Origin: Antedon mediterranea
Lineage: Eukaryota; Echinodermata; Crinoidea; Comatulida; Antedonidae
Assembly (NCBI RefSeq): GCF_964355755.1
Contig: NC_092671.1
Coordinates: forward strand, 9,993,001-10,057,000
DNA length: 64,000 nt
Direction of reading: 5' to 3'
The notes under the pieces are model-generated. The model saw only the letters and a program-made list of their open reading frames with translations, was not told the origin of the DNA and did no database searches. Each line of letters begins with the position of its first letter. Positions within the stretch are counted from its first letter, which is position 1. This document shows, one piece after another, positions 27,230-39,800 of the stretch. Position numbers and translations under genes: made by a program.

Positions 27230-28965
27230 GCTTGATTATTAATCCATAATGCGATTACTATACTGTATCTACTCATAGTGCTATTACTTTTTTGCCTATA
27301 CCTATACGTGTGATTATTTATATACTGTATCTACTCATAGTGCGATTACTTTTTTGCCTATACCTATACGTGTAATTATTTATATACTGTATCTACTCAT
27401 AGTGCGATTACTTATACTGTATCTACCCATACTGTGCGATTACTTATATACTTTATTTACTCATAGTGCGATTACTTTTTTGCCTATACCTATACGTGTG
27501 ATTATTTATATACTGTATCTACTCATAGTGCGATTACTTATACTGTATCTACCCATACTGTGCGATTACTTATATACTTTATTTACTCATAGTGCGATTA
27601 CTTTTTTGCCTATACCTATACGTGTAATTATTTATATACTGTATCTACTCATAGTGCGATTACTTATACTGTATCTACCCATACTGTGCGATTACTTATA
27701 TACTTTATTTACTCATAGTGCGATTACTTTTTTGCCTATACCTATACGTGTGATTATTTATATACTGTATCTACTCATAGTGCGATTACTTTTTTGCCCA
27801 TACCTATACGTGTGATTATTTATATACTGTATCTACTCATAGTGCGATTACTTTTTTGCCTATACCTATACGTGTGATTATTTATATACTGTATCTACTC
27901 ATAGTGCGATTACTTATACTGTATCTACCCATACTGTGCGATTACTTATATACTTTATTTACTCATAGTGCGATTACTTTTTTGCCTATACCTATACGTG
28001 TGATTATTTATATACTGTATCTACTCATAGTGCGATTACTTATACTGTATCAATTCATACTGTGCGATTACTTATATACTTTATTTACTCATAGTGCGAT
28101 TACTTATACTGCCTATACCCATACGTGCGATTACTTATATACTGTATCTACTCATAGTGCGATTACTTATACTGTATCTACCCATACTGTGCGATTACTT
28201 ATACACTTTATTTACTCATAGTGCGATTACTTATACTGCCTATACCTATACGTGTGATTACTTATATACTGTATCTACTCATAGTGCGATTAGGCCTACT
28301 TATAATTATACTGTATCTACTCATAGTGCGATTACTTATATATACTTTATTTACTCATAGTGCGATTACTTATACTGCCTACCCATACGTGTGTTTATTT
28401 ATATACTGTATCTACTCATAGTGCGATTACTTATACTGCCTATACCCATACGTGCGATTACTTATATACTGTATCTACTAATAGTGCGATTACTTATACT
28501 GCCTATACCCATACGTGCGATTACTTATATACTGTATCTACTCATAGTGCGATTACTTATATACTGTATTTACTCATAGTGCGATTACTTATACTGCCTA
28601 TACCCATACGTGCGATTACTTATATACTGTATCTACTCATAGTGCGATTACTTATACTGCCTATACCCATACGTGCGATTATATACTGTATCTACTCATA
28701 GTGCGATTACTTATATACTGTATCTACTCATAGTGCGATTACTTATATACTGTATCTACTCATAGTGCGATTACTTATACTGCCTATACCCATACGTGCG
28801 ATTACTTATATACTGTATCTACTCATAGTGCGATTACTTATTCTTTCTAACCCATAAGTGTGATTAATTAATTATTTAACTGTAAATACTCATAGTGCGA
28901 TTACTTATACTGTCTATACCCATAAGTGCGATTAATTATTACTCTATCCACCCATAGTGCGATTG
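27230..28965. repeat. 1.7-kb minisatellite array with 62/126-bp higher-order units
   Basis: Basic units of 30-34 bases share 'gcgattacttata', 'tatctactcatag' and 'cctatacccatacg'. Left of about 28000 they form higher-order blocks: the landmark 'tgcctatacctatacg' recurs at 27293, 27355, 27481, 27607, 27733, 27795, 27857 and 27983, spacings of 62 or 126. The right half is a less regular mix of two unit types, decaying after 28830. Since 126 is a multiple of three, long open frames appear that are not genes. Confidence 0.92.
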
Positions 28966-31900
28966 ATATATTGAACATACACATTAATGTATACTTCTCC
29001 GAATTCAAAAGTGTATATTCTTGACCATATCTGGTCATTTGGACGCAATATGAGATGCGCTCCGATCTTTTAATTTGTACATGACTAATCAAGCATGACG
29101 ATGCGCACCAGTACTCGGATCTGATTTCAGTTATGTATTTCCATCCAAGCACTAACATTTTACGACTTCAGTTCCTAATAAATAATATTAAAATGTATTT
29201 GCGATATATGTGGCAGTACCTTGAGAATAGACTGACATGCAACCACACGGCACTGTAAGCCTACAGTTACATTAAAATCTACCGTATGCCATCGGTGACA
29301 AAGGTAATAGTCTTACTCTCGGTTCTGAAGTATAGATTATATTAGATCAGTATATTATATAGTGCCACTTAAATTTAAGATTCTCTTGACTCATTTAACG
29401 GAGTTGCATTTTATTAACTACTGACAGTGGCGTTTTTAAAAGTATAAACATTGTTATTATACTTTCAGATTCATCAGGTAAACTTAAAATGTTCATAATT
29501 ATTTGAAGCGAAAAAATGGCATTAGGTTATGTGTCTACTACAAAAATATCTAACCTTCATACGAGTTTATCAAAGTATTCGTTTGAAAGCAAACCAAGTC
29601 GTATAAATAATTATAATTTCCACGAACTTAGATCTGAATATATGAATGTTATGCTTTATACATTGAAACATGTCAGTTGGCATCATTATAGCAAAGTGTA
29701 GTCATATGCATGTTCAATGACATTTATTTTGAATTGTACATATTTTGATCTTTGTTAACGCTTCATTTATTCACATGGCAGCCATTTGCTTTTCACTGCA
29801 GGCCTAGAATTCATGTATTTTCAAAGATATAAGTTACAAATCATGTAAAGTGATATTGGAAACAGAGTTTGTTAGGGTGTTTTAAAAAAATAGTAAATTA
29901 TTCAAGAAATTGAAACGTAAACAAACGTAATATATATATATATATCACTTTCTGTAAAAATATTAATGACTATTTAAATTTTGAAAACAAATATTTTGCA
30001 AGACAGAATAAATACGTAGGGCTATTCATGTGAGTTCTTTTTACAATTCAAAATCGTTGTATACACGACTTCGGCTACTATAAGTATAGACATAATACTT
30101 GACCGATATAATTTGTTTTTGTTTCGGTGAATTAAAAAAGCTGTCCAAGGCATTTTTTTTTTTGAGAAATCCGTTTTCCAAATTCGGTTCCTTCCGCGTC
30201 TTTCAAGACGATTATATAACAACGTCAAAATATTAAAATGTTTCTATAATATAGTTCATTTTGTCGAACTCATTTATCAATTCCTTTGTTAGAGCAGGCC
30301 TTTTAAGGAGTAATTATTATTCCATGCCGTTCGGTGATGATTCACATGACTATAATACCATTTTAATAACACTTTATTTAATGGCTTGGTTTCTATCTTT
30401 TGCAATACGAGAACACTTCCGTTGGGTCACAGCTATTCTGGGGACACCTAAAAGGATATTTTCCGTAAAACAAACGAGAGTGATTTTTTTTCGTGTTTTA
30501 AGAAATTTACGTTTTCTGTACAAATACACAGAAACTCGGCAATAAAAGTATACAATTATATGCTACAAATGAAACAAAAATAACAATCAAACATAAAAAC
30601 ATCACAGAAGAAGCACATGCAAAACATTACGTCCAACCGTATTCAGAGGACACCCTAATATGATATAAGAGGACACTTTGTTGGGCTGGTCCAGGTGTAG
30701 AGGCTTATCAATCTAAGGCAAGCCAAGATATGAGCATTGTAATTTGTATTATATTGGATAATAATAAAAGGAATCAGTATCTGTAATGTAAAACAGATCA
30801 TTGATTCATTCATACGCTATTGTTAAAAAATGTTGTATTTCCATTTTTAAATGAAGCATTCTCATTTTAAATTTAGAAAATTCAAATGTAAAATTTAGCG
30901 CATTCGTTCAATTGTTAGTCATTTTGTGCTTTCAGCGTATAATCATTATATTAACGACGTATCATAATTGCTATAGAAGCTACGTTATGTTCCCCTGTGA
31001 TTTTGCCGGCTAGAGGTGTGAAGAAAGTTCTGATATGACGTATTATTGATGTAGTTTTTAGCTATTCACAACACAAACTTCGGAATGGTGACAATGTTTA
31101 AGATTTTTGGACATTAGAAGATAAGTCTAGTGTCCACAGGTAAACAATACTACGAAAACGATTATCGTACCTGGAAATCTCGCCAATCACAATATATGGA
31201 TACACCATACTAAGTACTACTGTACTGTGTCATCGTTTGAACGTGATCTTAAATAAGTTTTTCTAGTCTAAAACTCTGTCTACATTTATGTAAAAACAAA
31301 AATGTGATGTGCCCATATAGAGACATGATGATATCACAATTATTGTCAAACTAATTTGATAGTGTAGACAGAGCTTAACAACGGTTGAGGGATAAGATAA
31401 GTTATAGCTTAAATATATTGAGCACTCGGTTTACCTGGACATAAAATCTGCGAACTGTGGGGAGGTACAAGCGAAGAAGTGAGTCCCAATTTACTCGCAT
31501 GCGCACAATCAATTAACATGACGTAACTTCCTACGCCCTATGTAACTCATCGCAAATCAAAGGCTTTGATATAGTGTATTAAAGATTTTACCAAATAAGG
31601 CATACGCCTTCACAGTTTATTCTGATGTGATAATAAATTGTTATTTTGCCTATGAATACCATTTCAATCCTTCTGGATTTTCGCTCTTCTGTAATGTAAT
31701 TTAGAAGTGAAATAGGTCTCATGTCCCCTCTGAATAAAATATTATCTTCGAAAAGCCATTAGGTCCACCTACATTTGACGATTGCAATACACTTCAAACT
31801 TTATTTTTGCAATAATTATTTTCGCTGCATATTATTAGTATTTGCCTCTGATTTTATGCTCTGTAGTAAATGAATAATTATGACATCAAACATTTCTTAA

Positions 31901-32580
31901 TTATTGTTAATGAGTCTAAAACTATGCTGTGTAGTCTGCCGATGACGCCAGACTAATATGTTTAAGATTTAAAAATGATGCTTATAAATCAACCAGTTTA
32001 GCATTTTAAACATTGAATGGTACCGTATGTGATGAAAATTGTATGAAGAATCTGTGATGAGTCTATAGAATTTTTAGATTAAGTTTTTTCATTAGCAATT
32101 ATTGTGTAGTAATAATAAATAAAATTACAATAGTTATATATCGTATTAATAGTATTATTCTATCATCAGAATTTACAGTTATATAGGCCTATAATTCCAA
32201 TATACCCCTAAACAAATAAAAAAAAAATTGTAAAATGCTGTAAATTTGAATAAGATACAAAAACGAAAATGTAAAAGAAGAAAGATGTCCAAATAAAAAA
32301 AATATATGCATATCAATATTTTTTATTCCTGTATACATAATACATAATTTTCTGGGAAATAATGTTTCATGAATGAATGAATAATATTAAGTTATTCTAA
32401 GGATATTATTTTATTAGCGTATTGAATCATGTTATGATGTTATTAATTTTAATAAAAACAATAACCATAATATTCATTACCCGTCTTTGTCGTCATAGTA
32501 ACAAAGGTAATTGTATTGAACTTTTAGTAATTGTATGTTTCTTACATGGTGTTTTACCTGCCTTTTTAAATGTCAACTCA
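28966..32580. other. Intergenic, AT-rich; no gene seen
   Basis: Apart from a MITE at 31270-31376 and a short (TA)n around 29930-29944, I see no repeats or coding signal. The frames at 29516-29701 and 30261-30545 have no recognisable domain, splice context or composition shift. Confidence 0.45.
31270..31376. mobile_element. MITE family 1 copy, internally deleted
   Basis: Left end 'aaactctgtctacatttatg' lacks the 'actatcaa' stretch. Right end 'gatagtgtagacagagctt' is intact. The interior retains 'atgtgatgtgcccatatag'. Confidence 0.75.
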
Positions 32581-32589
32581 ACGCGACAT

Positions 32590-33330
32590 CGTCGTTGTCA
32601 TCATCATTTTCTTCATCATTATCAACAAATAATGACTGTTTTCATCATAAATATTATCACGATATAATCTATCGTCGTCATCGTCAATCAATTTTATAAG
32701 ATAATCACAATTTTCATTATCACTATTCATCATCATTGTTTAAATTTCCTTAAGTATCACAATAAATTGTCACATCAGCATACCTGTCCGCGACGTTGTC
32801 ATCGTAGTTATCATCGTCATCATTATCATCGTCATAAAATAATCATTTTCTCCAATATCATAATAAATTGTCACATCAGCATAGTCGTCCGCGACGTTGT
32901 CATCATCGTCATCGTCATCGTCATCGTAATCGTCATCGTCGTCATAAAATAATCATTTTCTCCAGTATCACAATAAATTGTCACAACAGCATACGTGTCC
33001 GCGACGTTGTTATCGTCGTCATTGTCATCATCTACATCATCGTCATCATCACTCGTCGTCATTGTCATCATCATTATCACCATCATCGTCGTCATCATCA
33101 TCATCATCTCCATCATCATCTCAATCATCATCGTCATCTCCATCATTATCATCATTATCTCTATCATCATCATCATCATCTCCATCATCATCATCACTAT
33201 CATCATCTCCATCATCATCATCATCACTATCATCATCTCCATCATCATAATCATGATCATAATCATGATCATCATCATCATCTCCAATATAATAATACAT
33301 TATCGGCATATCCACCATCGTCATCATCAT
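32590..33330. repeat. TCA/GTC triplet-rich satellite with an embedded ~101/110-bp tandem repeat
   Basis: Imperfect TCA, TCG and ACC triplets run through the whole block. Within it a longer unit starting 'aataaattgtcacatcagca' and containing 'gtccgcgacgttgt' recurs at 32761, 32862 and 32972. The His-, Ser- or Met-rich frames are repeat translations. Confidence 0.85.
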
Positions 33331-36300
33331 CCGACTCTCAAATGTTGATTGTATGTTATACTTTTAAGACATTCGATCACAAATTATGTTTCTGTTTGTA
33401 ATAAAACATTAAAACAACTGTTGAACTTAATGAACGTCAGGAATGTTTGTAATACTTAGTTTGTAGATCGGTTCATAGAGGCTTTAAATTTACGCAACAA
33501 ATGACTTAAATTTTGTCAATGTCATAATAAATTATATTGTGGCAATGAATAGATTAAAGTTATAGAAAAGATCAATTTTATTCGAATGCACTGCTATCGT
33601 CAAATAAACGTATATCATAACTAATTCATTGAATTATGTACTTATCAAATAGCCGTTGCAAAAACGTTGCGATCAACTGTAGATATTAGTTAAAAATGAA
33701 TTTATGATGCATTTTGAATATATGTGTAAGTAGTATAATACATTATATTCTAATAAAAATAAAAGATGGGATACTTTTGAGGATTACTCTATATGATTAT
33801 AATCCATCCAATTAAACGGGTCTTTCGTAAATATGCCGCCTTTGATCAAAATGATGAAGGCTGACAGCAGCCCCATTACAGGTTCTTCAAGTGCTTAAAT
33901 AATAATTAGTTGAACAAGGCTAGTCATCATTTTTAAAACTGTTATTAAGACCCTTTTAATTCTGTGATTAATAAATCGTTTGCTTTTCTCTTCACGCGTA
34001 TTAACACCTAGTAAATTAGACGTTTGTTTACGTTATTAAATCATATTAGATGGCAATACTAGAACAAACGCAAGCGAGTTGACCAATCACAAGCGACAGA
34101 TTGAATAATCCATTTCTTGTGATTGGTCAAATTACTTTTGTTACGTCATTTCGTTGGGAATAACCAAGCATAAAGAAAATTATGGAATTATTAAAGCCTA
34201 AAAAATAAACAATTCCTTGGAACAACTGGCGCAATATAATGTTTACGATTGGATATACAATGTTGGTGTAGTTCGGCTTAACCATAATGATTGGTTGATA
34301 AGGTAATAACTTCAAATATCTTGATTAATGTCCAGACAGATGGACAATTAATTTAAGCTTTAATAGTGTACTCACTTCAAAGAGTAAACACACTATGTCG
34401 AATAATCAGTGTTGCATATAGGCCTGTGTACAATTCCTATTAAAGTCTGACATATCATTATTATATAGTGGAGAGATGGTGCAATAACCCGTCACTAATC
34501 AATAATAAATCGAAACATTTTTTATTTGCTTTGAAATTTTAGAATAGTACTTAATCATAGGGCATTTGCTCCAAGCCATATTGCCGAATGACCTGGATTT
34601 TAAGGTTAATCAAGAACAGTGATTAGGTATTCTATCTACTAGTCACTGTTTTAAACATGAACCTGTAGCCTACTATTTCTGCTTTGTTTAATGATCGTGA
34701 TGAAGACAAAGATACCGAGAGATGACAAGTGGATAACGTTAAGAATAATGTGAATATGATAATGTTGATATAGTCACCCATTCTCAGCTTCTATATCTCT
34801 AATGTGTTCTATATCATAAGCAATTTCTGTAATACAGTGTCACATAGGTATCACATGTTACATATAATGACATATTATGTAGAAACAGTATATAGGCAGG
34901 TAAATTAAATCAAATGATCATTTTTAGTGAAGATTATTACTGTGGTGAGATCGTAGTGAAGTTGTCGGATGCATGGACAGGAATTCTATAAAAGATGGTA
35001 TGTTTTATTACGTTGTTTCGTTAAGATTACGATGATGACTTTTCAAAAAATGTAACTTAATAGGCCTACAATAAATGATGTGGACAAATTGTGATTTCCA
35101 TATAAAAACAGCAAACATCATTAAATTAAATATGATATTTAGTTTCTTTAACCCAATTGTTGATTGTTTTCAATGACACATTATAGATTTTACCAACCCA
35201 TCAATACCGCCTTTATTTTTGATGGAAATAACATTTGAACCGAAAGAAATAAGCAAACAGTTTGGAGGTCGATTATTGATCCTTTACATTACTTCTTTAT
35301 TTTGATTATTAAGAGGGTTCATACTTACACAGCAGAAATCAATATAATTGGAGAATAATCACAAAGCTATTAACGCGCCAGACGTCACTGCTCATTGGCA
35401 TTTGTATCTCAAGTACCTTCTTAAAATTAAGCCATGTTCAATTCAATATACGAAACGGTATGAGAGTTTTAACGTTTGGCAAAATATGACAAATGGTTTT
35501 GTGTATAACACTTGGATATTTCCGAAAATGTCTGTAGTTCACAGCAGGTATGTCATAAATGCTATTATATTCAATAGTTTTGTTAGTCGGTTTATACCTT
35601 ACAAATCAGTTAAGTCTGTATTTAATCCAACGGCCAACCTGACTTACAGAACAGTCATCCAGAGTTTAATTGCACTGTATTGGAAATAGTCGAGATTATG
35701 TTTCAGTTGATCAAGATCCAAGATAGCATAATTTATTAAACTCAAATGTTGAAATCATGACTACTCTGGTATTGATGTAATTCTTATTGTCCAGTTCAAT
35801 CACATGTTTAATCTTTTGTGAAAACTGATGGTTGTCAGGAACAACGTAAGCCTACACACACGCCAAGGCGATCTAACAATATATTGCCTTGCTCACACAG
35901 AATAAAAAACGCTAATCCTACTCATCTTAGTGACTGGATCAATTTGGTATTATATTATATATATTGTATGTGTCTTAATTATAGTATGTATATTATTGTT
36001 ATTTTGCCATTGAAACTAATAAATGTTCTTGAAATGAAATTAATTTTTATTTTTACTATATTGTTTTAACTGTCTTGTTATTGTTTATATTTATATTCCA
36101 TGCAAGAATATCTTAAATTTGATTGATTTAAATTGATAAAGTATACGCCGTTTGATTCCACTCATCCTTTTAAATAATGAGTCTAAACAATTCTTTATTT
36201 CAACTCATTTTTTGGATGTCATATCAATTTATAAATCTCGTAAAGTATCTGTAAATTGGTCATGATGAAAATAAACTATTTACGATTTAAAAGAAAATCA

Positions 36301-36870
36301 TTTGCAATTCCATTTCAACGGAAGTTGATTTTTTTTCCTTATAAAAAGTTTTTAAATGCAGTAACGTTTTAAAAAAATGTCACTAAGGTTAGATGTTACT
36401 ATATATTATTTCATGTTTCTCTTTATGTTCCAGATATTAACAAGGGCACAGCTGATAGCAATAAACTTTAACGCAAGTGACTCGGATAAATTTATGATAA
36501 AATGTTGGTCATATCTCGTCTACTTAGTCCTGTTGTATCGTGTAAAGATTTCAGAAAACAGTTGAGGAGATTGCATGGATCGTAAATCGTTTCTTACCTC
36601 TATTGATTAACTCCATTAGACCTCGGTGTTTTCTTTTAGAGTTTAACAAAGGAGGGCTAACCCTGTATCAGTCGACGTCATCAAGAACTGATTGTCTACG
36701 ACATATGAATAATGATAGTCGGAAGGCCACTGGATTTAATGTTCTAAGAACAGAGAGATATCTGATGTGTTCTGAGTAATAGGCCTACAGAAGTTACTTA
36801 ACTACAAACTATAATCGAACCGTGATAGTTAAACTGTGTTCTATGTTCCGGTTATAGCTGAGAAAGAAAC
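33331..36870. other. Upstream region of the ASIC-like gene; no gene seen
   Basis: It contains the CCAAT inverted repeat at 34079-34130. The open frame at 35348-35689 is long for this DNA but begins at TTG and resembles nothing I know. The promoter of the channel gene should lie near the right end; no clear motif was seen. Confidence 0.4.
34062..34180. repeat. Dispersed repeat with perfect 15-bp inverted CCAAT arms
   Basis: Arms ttgaccaatcacaag (34079-34093) and its exact reverse complement (34116-34130) flank a 22-base spacer. A related sequence occurs at about 40052-40170, which keeps 'gagttgaccaatcacaagcg' and 'gggaaccaagcgtaag'. This suggests a small dispersed element. Confidence 0.6.
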
Positions 36871-39800
36871 ATGCGGTGTGATCGAGAAAATTTTTATTTA
36901 CCAATATACTCAACAGAAAAGACCGATTTGCATGGTCTTCCTGGGATATTTGGCGATGGAGGATGGGTCAGAAAACTAATTTGGATTACTGTGACTGCCG
37001 TAGCCTGGGTAATTGTAATTTATGAGACTGTCCTGCTTTTTACAAACTTTTTTGAATATCATCATGTTACCAAAGTAGATGTAGAATACAAGCAGACGGT
37101 AGCTTTTCCCGCCATTACTGTCTGTAACTTCAATAAGTATCGAGAATCAGCACTTACCGACTATGATATTGTTAACGTCGGAGTCCACCTTGGTAAGAAT
37201 TTAAGAATTTTTGTAATGATTTATATTTACATTGTTTCGATATATTCATACCGTACTCTATGTAACGTGGGTTTGTTGTATGTACAATTCAAACAGGGTA
37301 GAGTATAGCTCTACTTTTCCACCATGTTGAACATAAATGATTGAGTACCTATGCCTATAGATTCCTTCATAATAACCTCATCCTAACGTACATATCCCAT
37401 TGTCTTAAACTATCACTACTGTACGTAAATATACAGTTAATTAAAGTCCCGATTAATATATATATTTTTTTTGCCCATGAAATTATTACTAATAGGCCTA
37501 ACTTTACTTTTTACTATATTTAAAACTAAAAATGTGAAGACGGGTTAACATATCCCAACTAATGATAATTATCATTATTAATGTGCAATATAGGATGGTT
37601 TAGAGAAATGTCACAACGAACTTTTGTATATAAAATCTACCTACCTTTACGGACTTAATGATTTATACAGATTGGGTAAATCGTTTGCTATCAAAATAAG
37701 TTACCGCCACATTTATGACATATCTTATATCCCAGTGAACATAATCTTGTCAATGTAGTCAGTAGAGCATTCATTAATAAATGTGTACTTTTATGGAATT
37801 TAAACATGGTTACACACCACTGTTCATAAAGATACCTGATAAGGGTAACTGGCAGTTTATATAATTAGGCCTATAGATTAATAACTGCCCTTTCACAAAT
37901 CCAACAACAAATATTCAATAATTAAGAATAAACTTGAATCTTGGTAGAGGAATAGAAACAACAATCCGACACTAGATCAGGATTGAACCTAGGACCTTAG
38001 ATTTGAAGGTAAGCATTTTAACCACCGTGCTTACAGCTCCACTATTGAAATATCCTTATAAAACAGACAAGTAATATAATCTAATAAACTATGTCATCAC
38101 ACACAATTTAGAGAAAAATTTATCTCAGTAATGCTAAAATATATCTGACCGTTCAACACGGTATAGTATAGAGTCAGTGCTTTTCGAAGCTTTAAGGTAA
38201 ACCCCCCAATATATTATGATTAAGTAAGCAATTATTTCCCATCTCATTTGTTTTACAAGTCTCGTAAGGCAACACAAGTGTTAGCTCACATAAATCATAA
38301 ACTATATGCGCATGCGTGTTGTCTATATACATTAACATTTGTTTTAGCATAAAGATATCCATGTTCATTTTATCATCTATATATAATAAATAGACATTGT
38401 GTCGTTTTAATACTGTTGATTCAATATCGTATTATTGATAACAAACCAGTCTTGTATCCAGAATATACTGTATTGTGTCTCTTACTTGATTTACACTCCT
38501 TCATCCTTCCTCTCTATAGGCTTACATTATTTTTTGGACAAATCCTAGAAAACTGCAGGATACTGCTCCATTGGATTCATTTCTAAATAAACACAAACCA
38601 TGATTCATACACCATAAAAAACCATATTAATCTAACAGAAATAATGTATTATAAAACACCTTATGTTGCCGCAAACCCTGCATTTTGCAGGTGTACACGA
38701 TTTACTGCATACGTTCTGTTTTATGTCTCAATTATACGGCATAAACGACATGCGGGTTATATACTTCTGTATGCAGTGTCATGCATAATGCAAGCATTGC
38801 CATACCTAGCACATCTATCAAAATACTGACACACTATTGCGAACTTGTTATCCGGTATTAATTAGATTTTGTTTAAAATAAAACCTTTAATACTATTCAG
38901 ATAACTCAATCAAGTTTACCGACATAGAAGATATGATTCTAAAGCTCTGTTTACACTATCAAACTAGTTTGACAAAAAAAGTGTGATGTGCCGAAATATG
39001 GTAGTGATATGCTTAAATATGGTAGTGATATGACATCATCATGTCAATATATGGGCACATCACATTAATTTGATAGTGTAGACAGAGCTTAGATTTGCGA
39101 TGTGATAAAATCGTATATAATTTAGTATTCGTTTGAGTATTAGAGAAATTCTATTTACTGCGTTCAAAAAATGAATTGAAATTAATCTGACGAATAATGT
39201 GTTTCGACAGTCTGCTCTACTACCCACACAAAACGTATAGAATTAGCTGCTGCCGAGAGGTTGATGCGGCTTCATATCTTATTTTCTAGAAACCTTTATT
39301 ATTTTTACACTGCTTATTTTTTATTTTCATGGATGTTAATCCGAATGAAAAGATTTAATTGAATATATACCGTCATCATAGGCCTATAACCATTTTTATA
39401 TTAATAATATAAGTATTTGATTGTAGTTCGTTGACCGAGTTCATTGCACAGAAGCAAAAACGTTCAGTCATTATGGCGAACTCCTCCAATTTTTTTATCA
39501 GCATGTGATTTAAAATCAACCATGACTCGAGACCATAGAGATACAGCAGATGACGAATCACTCTTCCACAATGTACATGATATTAAAGTATTTTAGCATC
39601 GTATCAAACAAAGTATTTCGTTTGTCATTATGTCATACTTTTCCTGTTGTAAGATATTCCCACTTTGTAAGACATTGTAAAATACGTAAAATTGATTATA
39701 TTTATTTTTATTTATTTATTTTTTTTAATTTATTTCGGTATATAAAACATTACAAAAAGCAGAACAAGTCTGAAATTATTGTAGCACATCTTAAAAGAAA

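Noticed and set aside
27354-28701. Overlapping long frames with a 42-residue repeated peptide
   Set aside because: They follow from a 126-bp tandem unit whose length is a multiple of three. Composition is Ile/Leu/Tyr noise and several frames are open at once.
27230-28965. Possible CRISPR array
   Set aside because: Units are head-to-tail with no unique spacers, and the genome is animal.
29516-29701. 60-aa ATG frame in the gene desert
   Set aside because: Length is expected by chance in this much DNA; no domain, no repeat or conservation clue.
32767-33401. His-, Ser- and Met-rich frames on both strands
   Set aside because: Translation of TCA/GTC triplet repeats in several frames; no start context, splice pattern or domain.
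35348-35689. 113-aa open frame upstream of the ASIC-like gene
   Set aside because: Begins at TTG, matches no family I recognise and has no support from splice sites.
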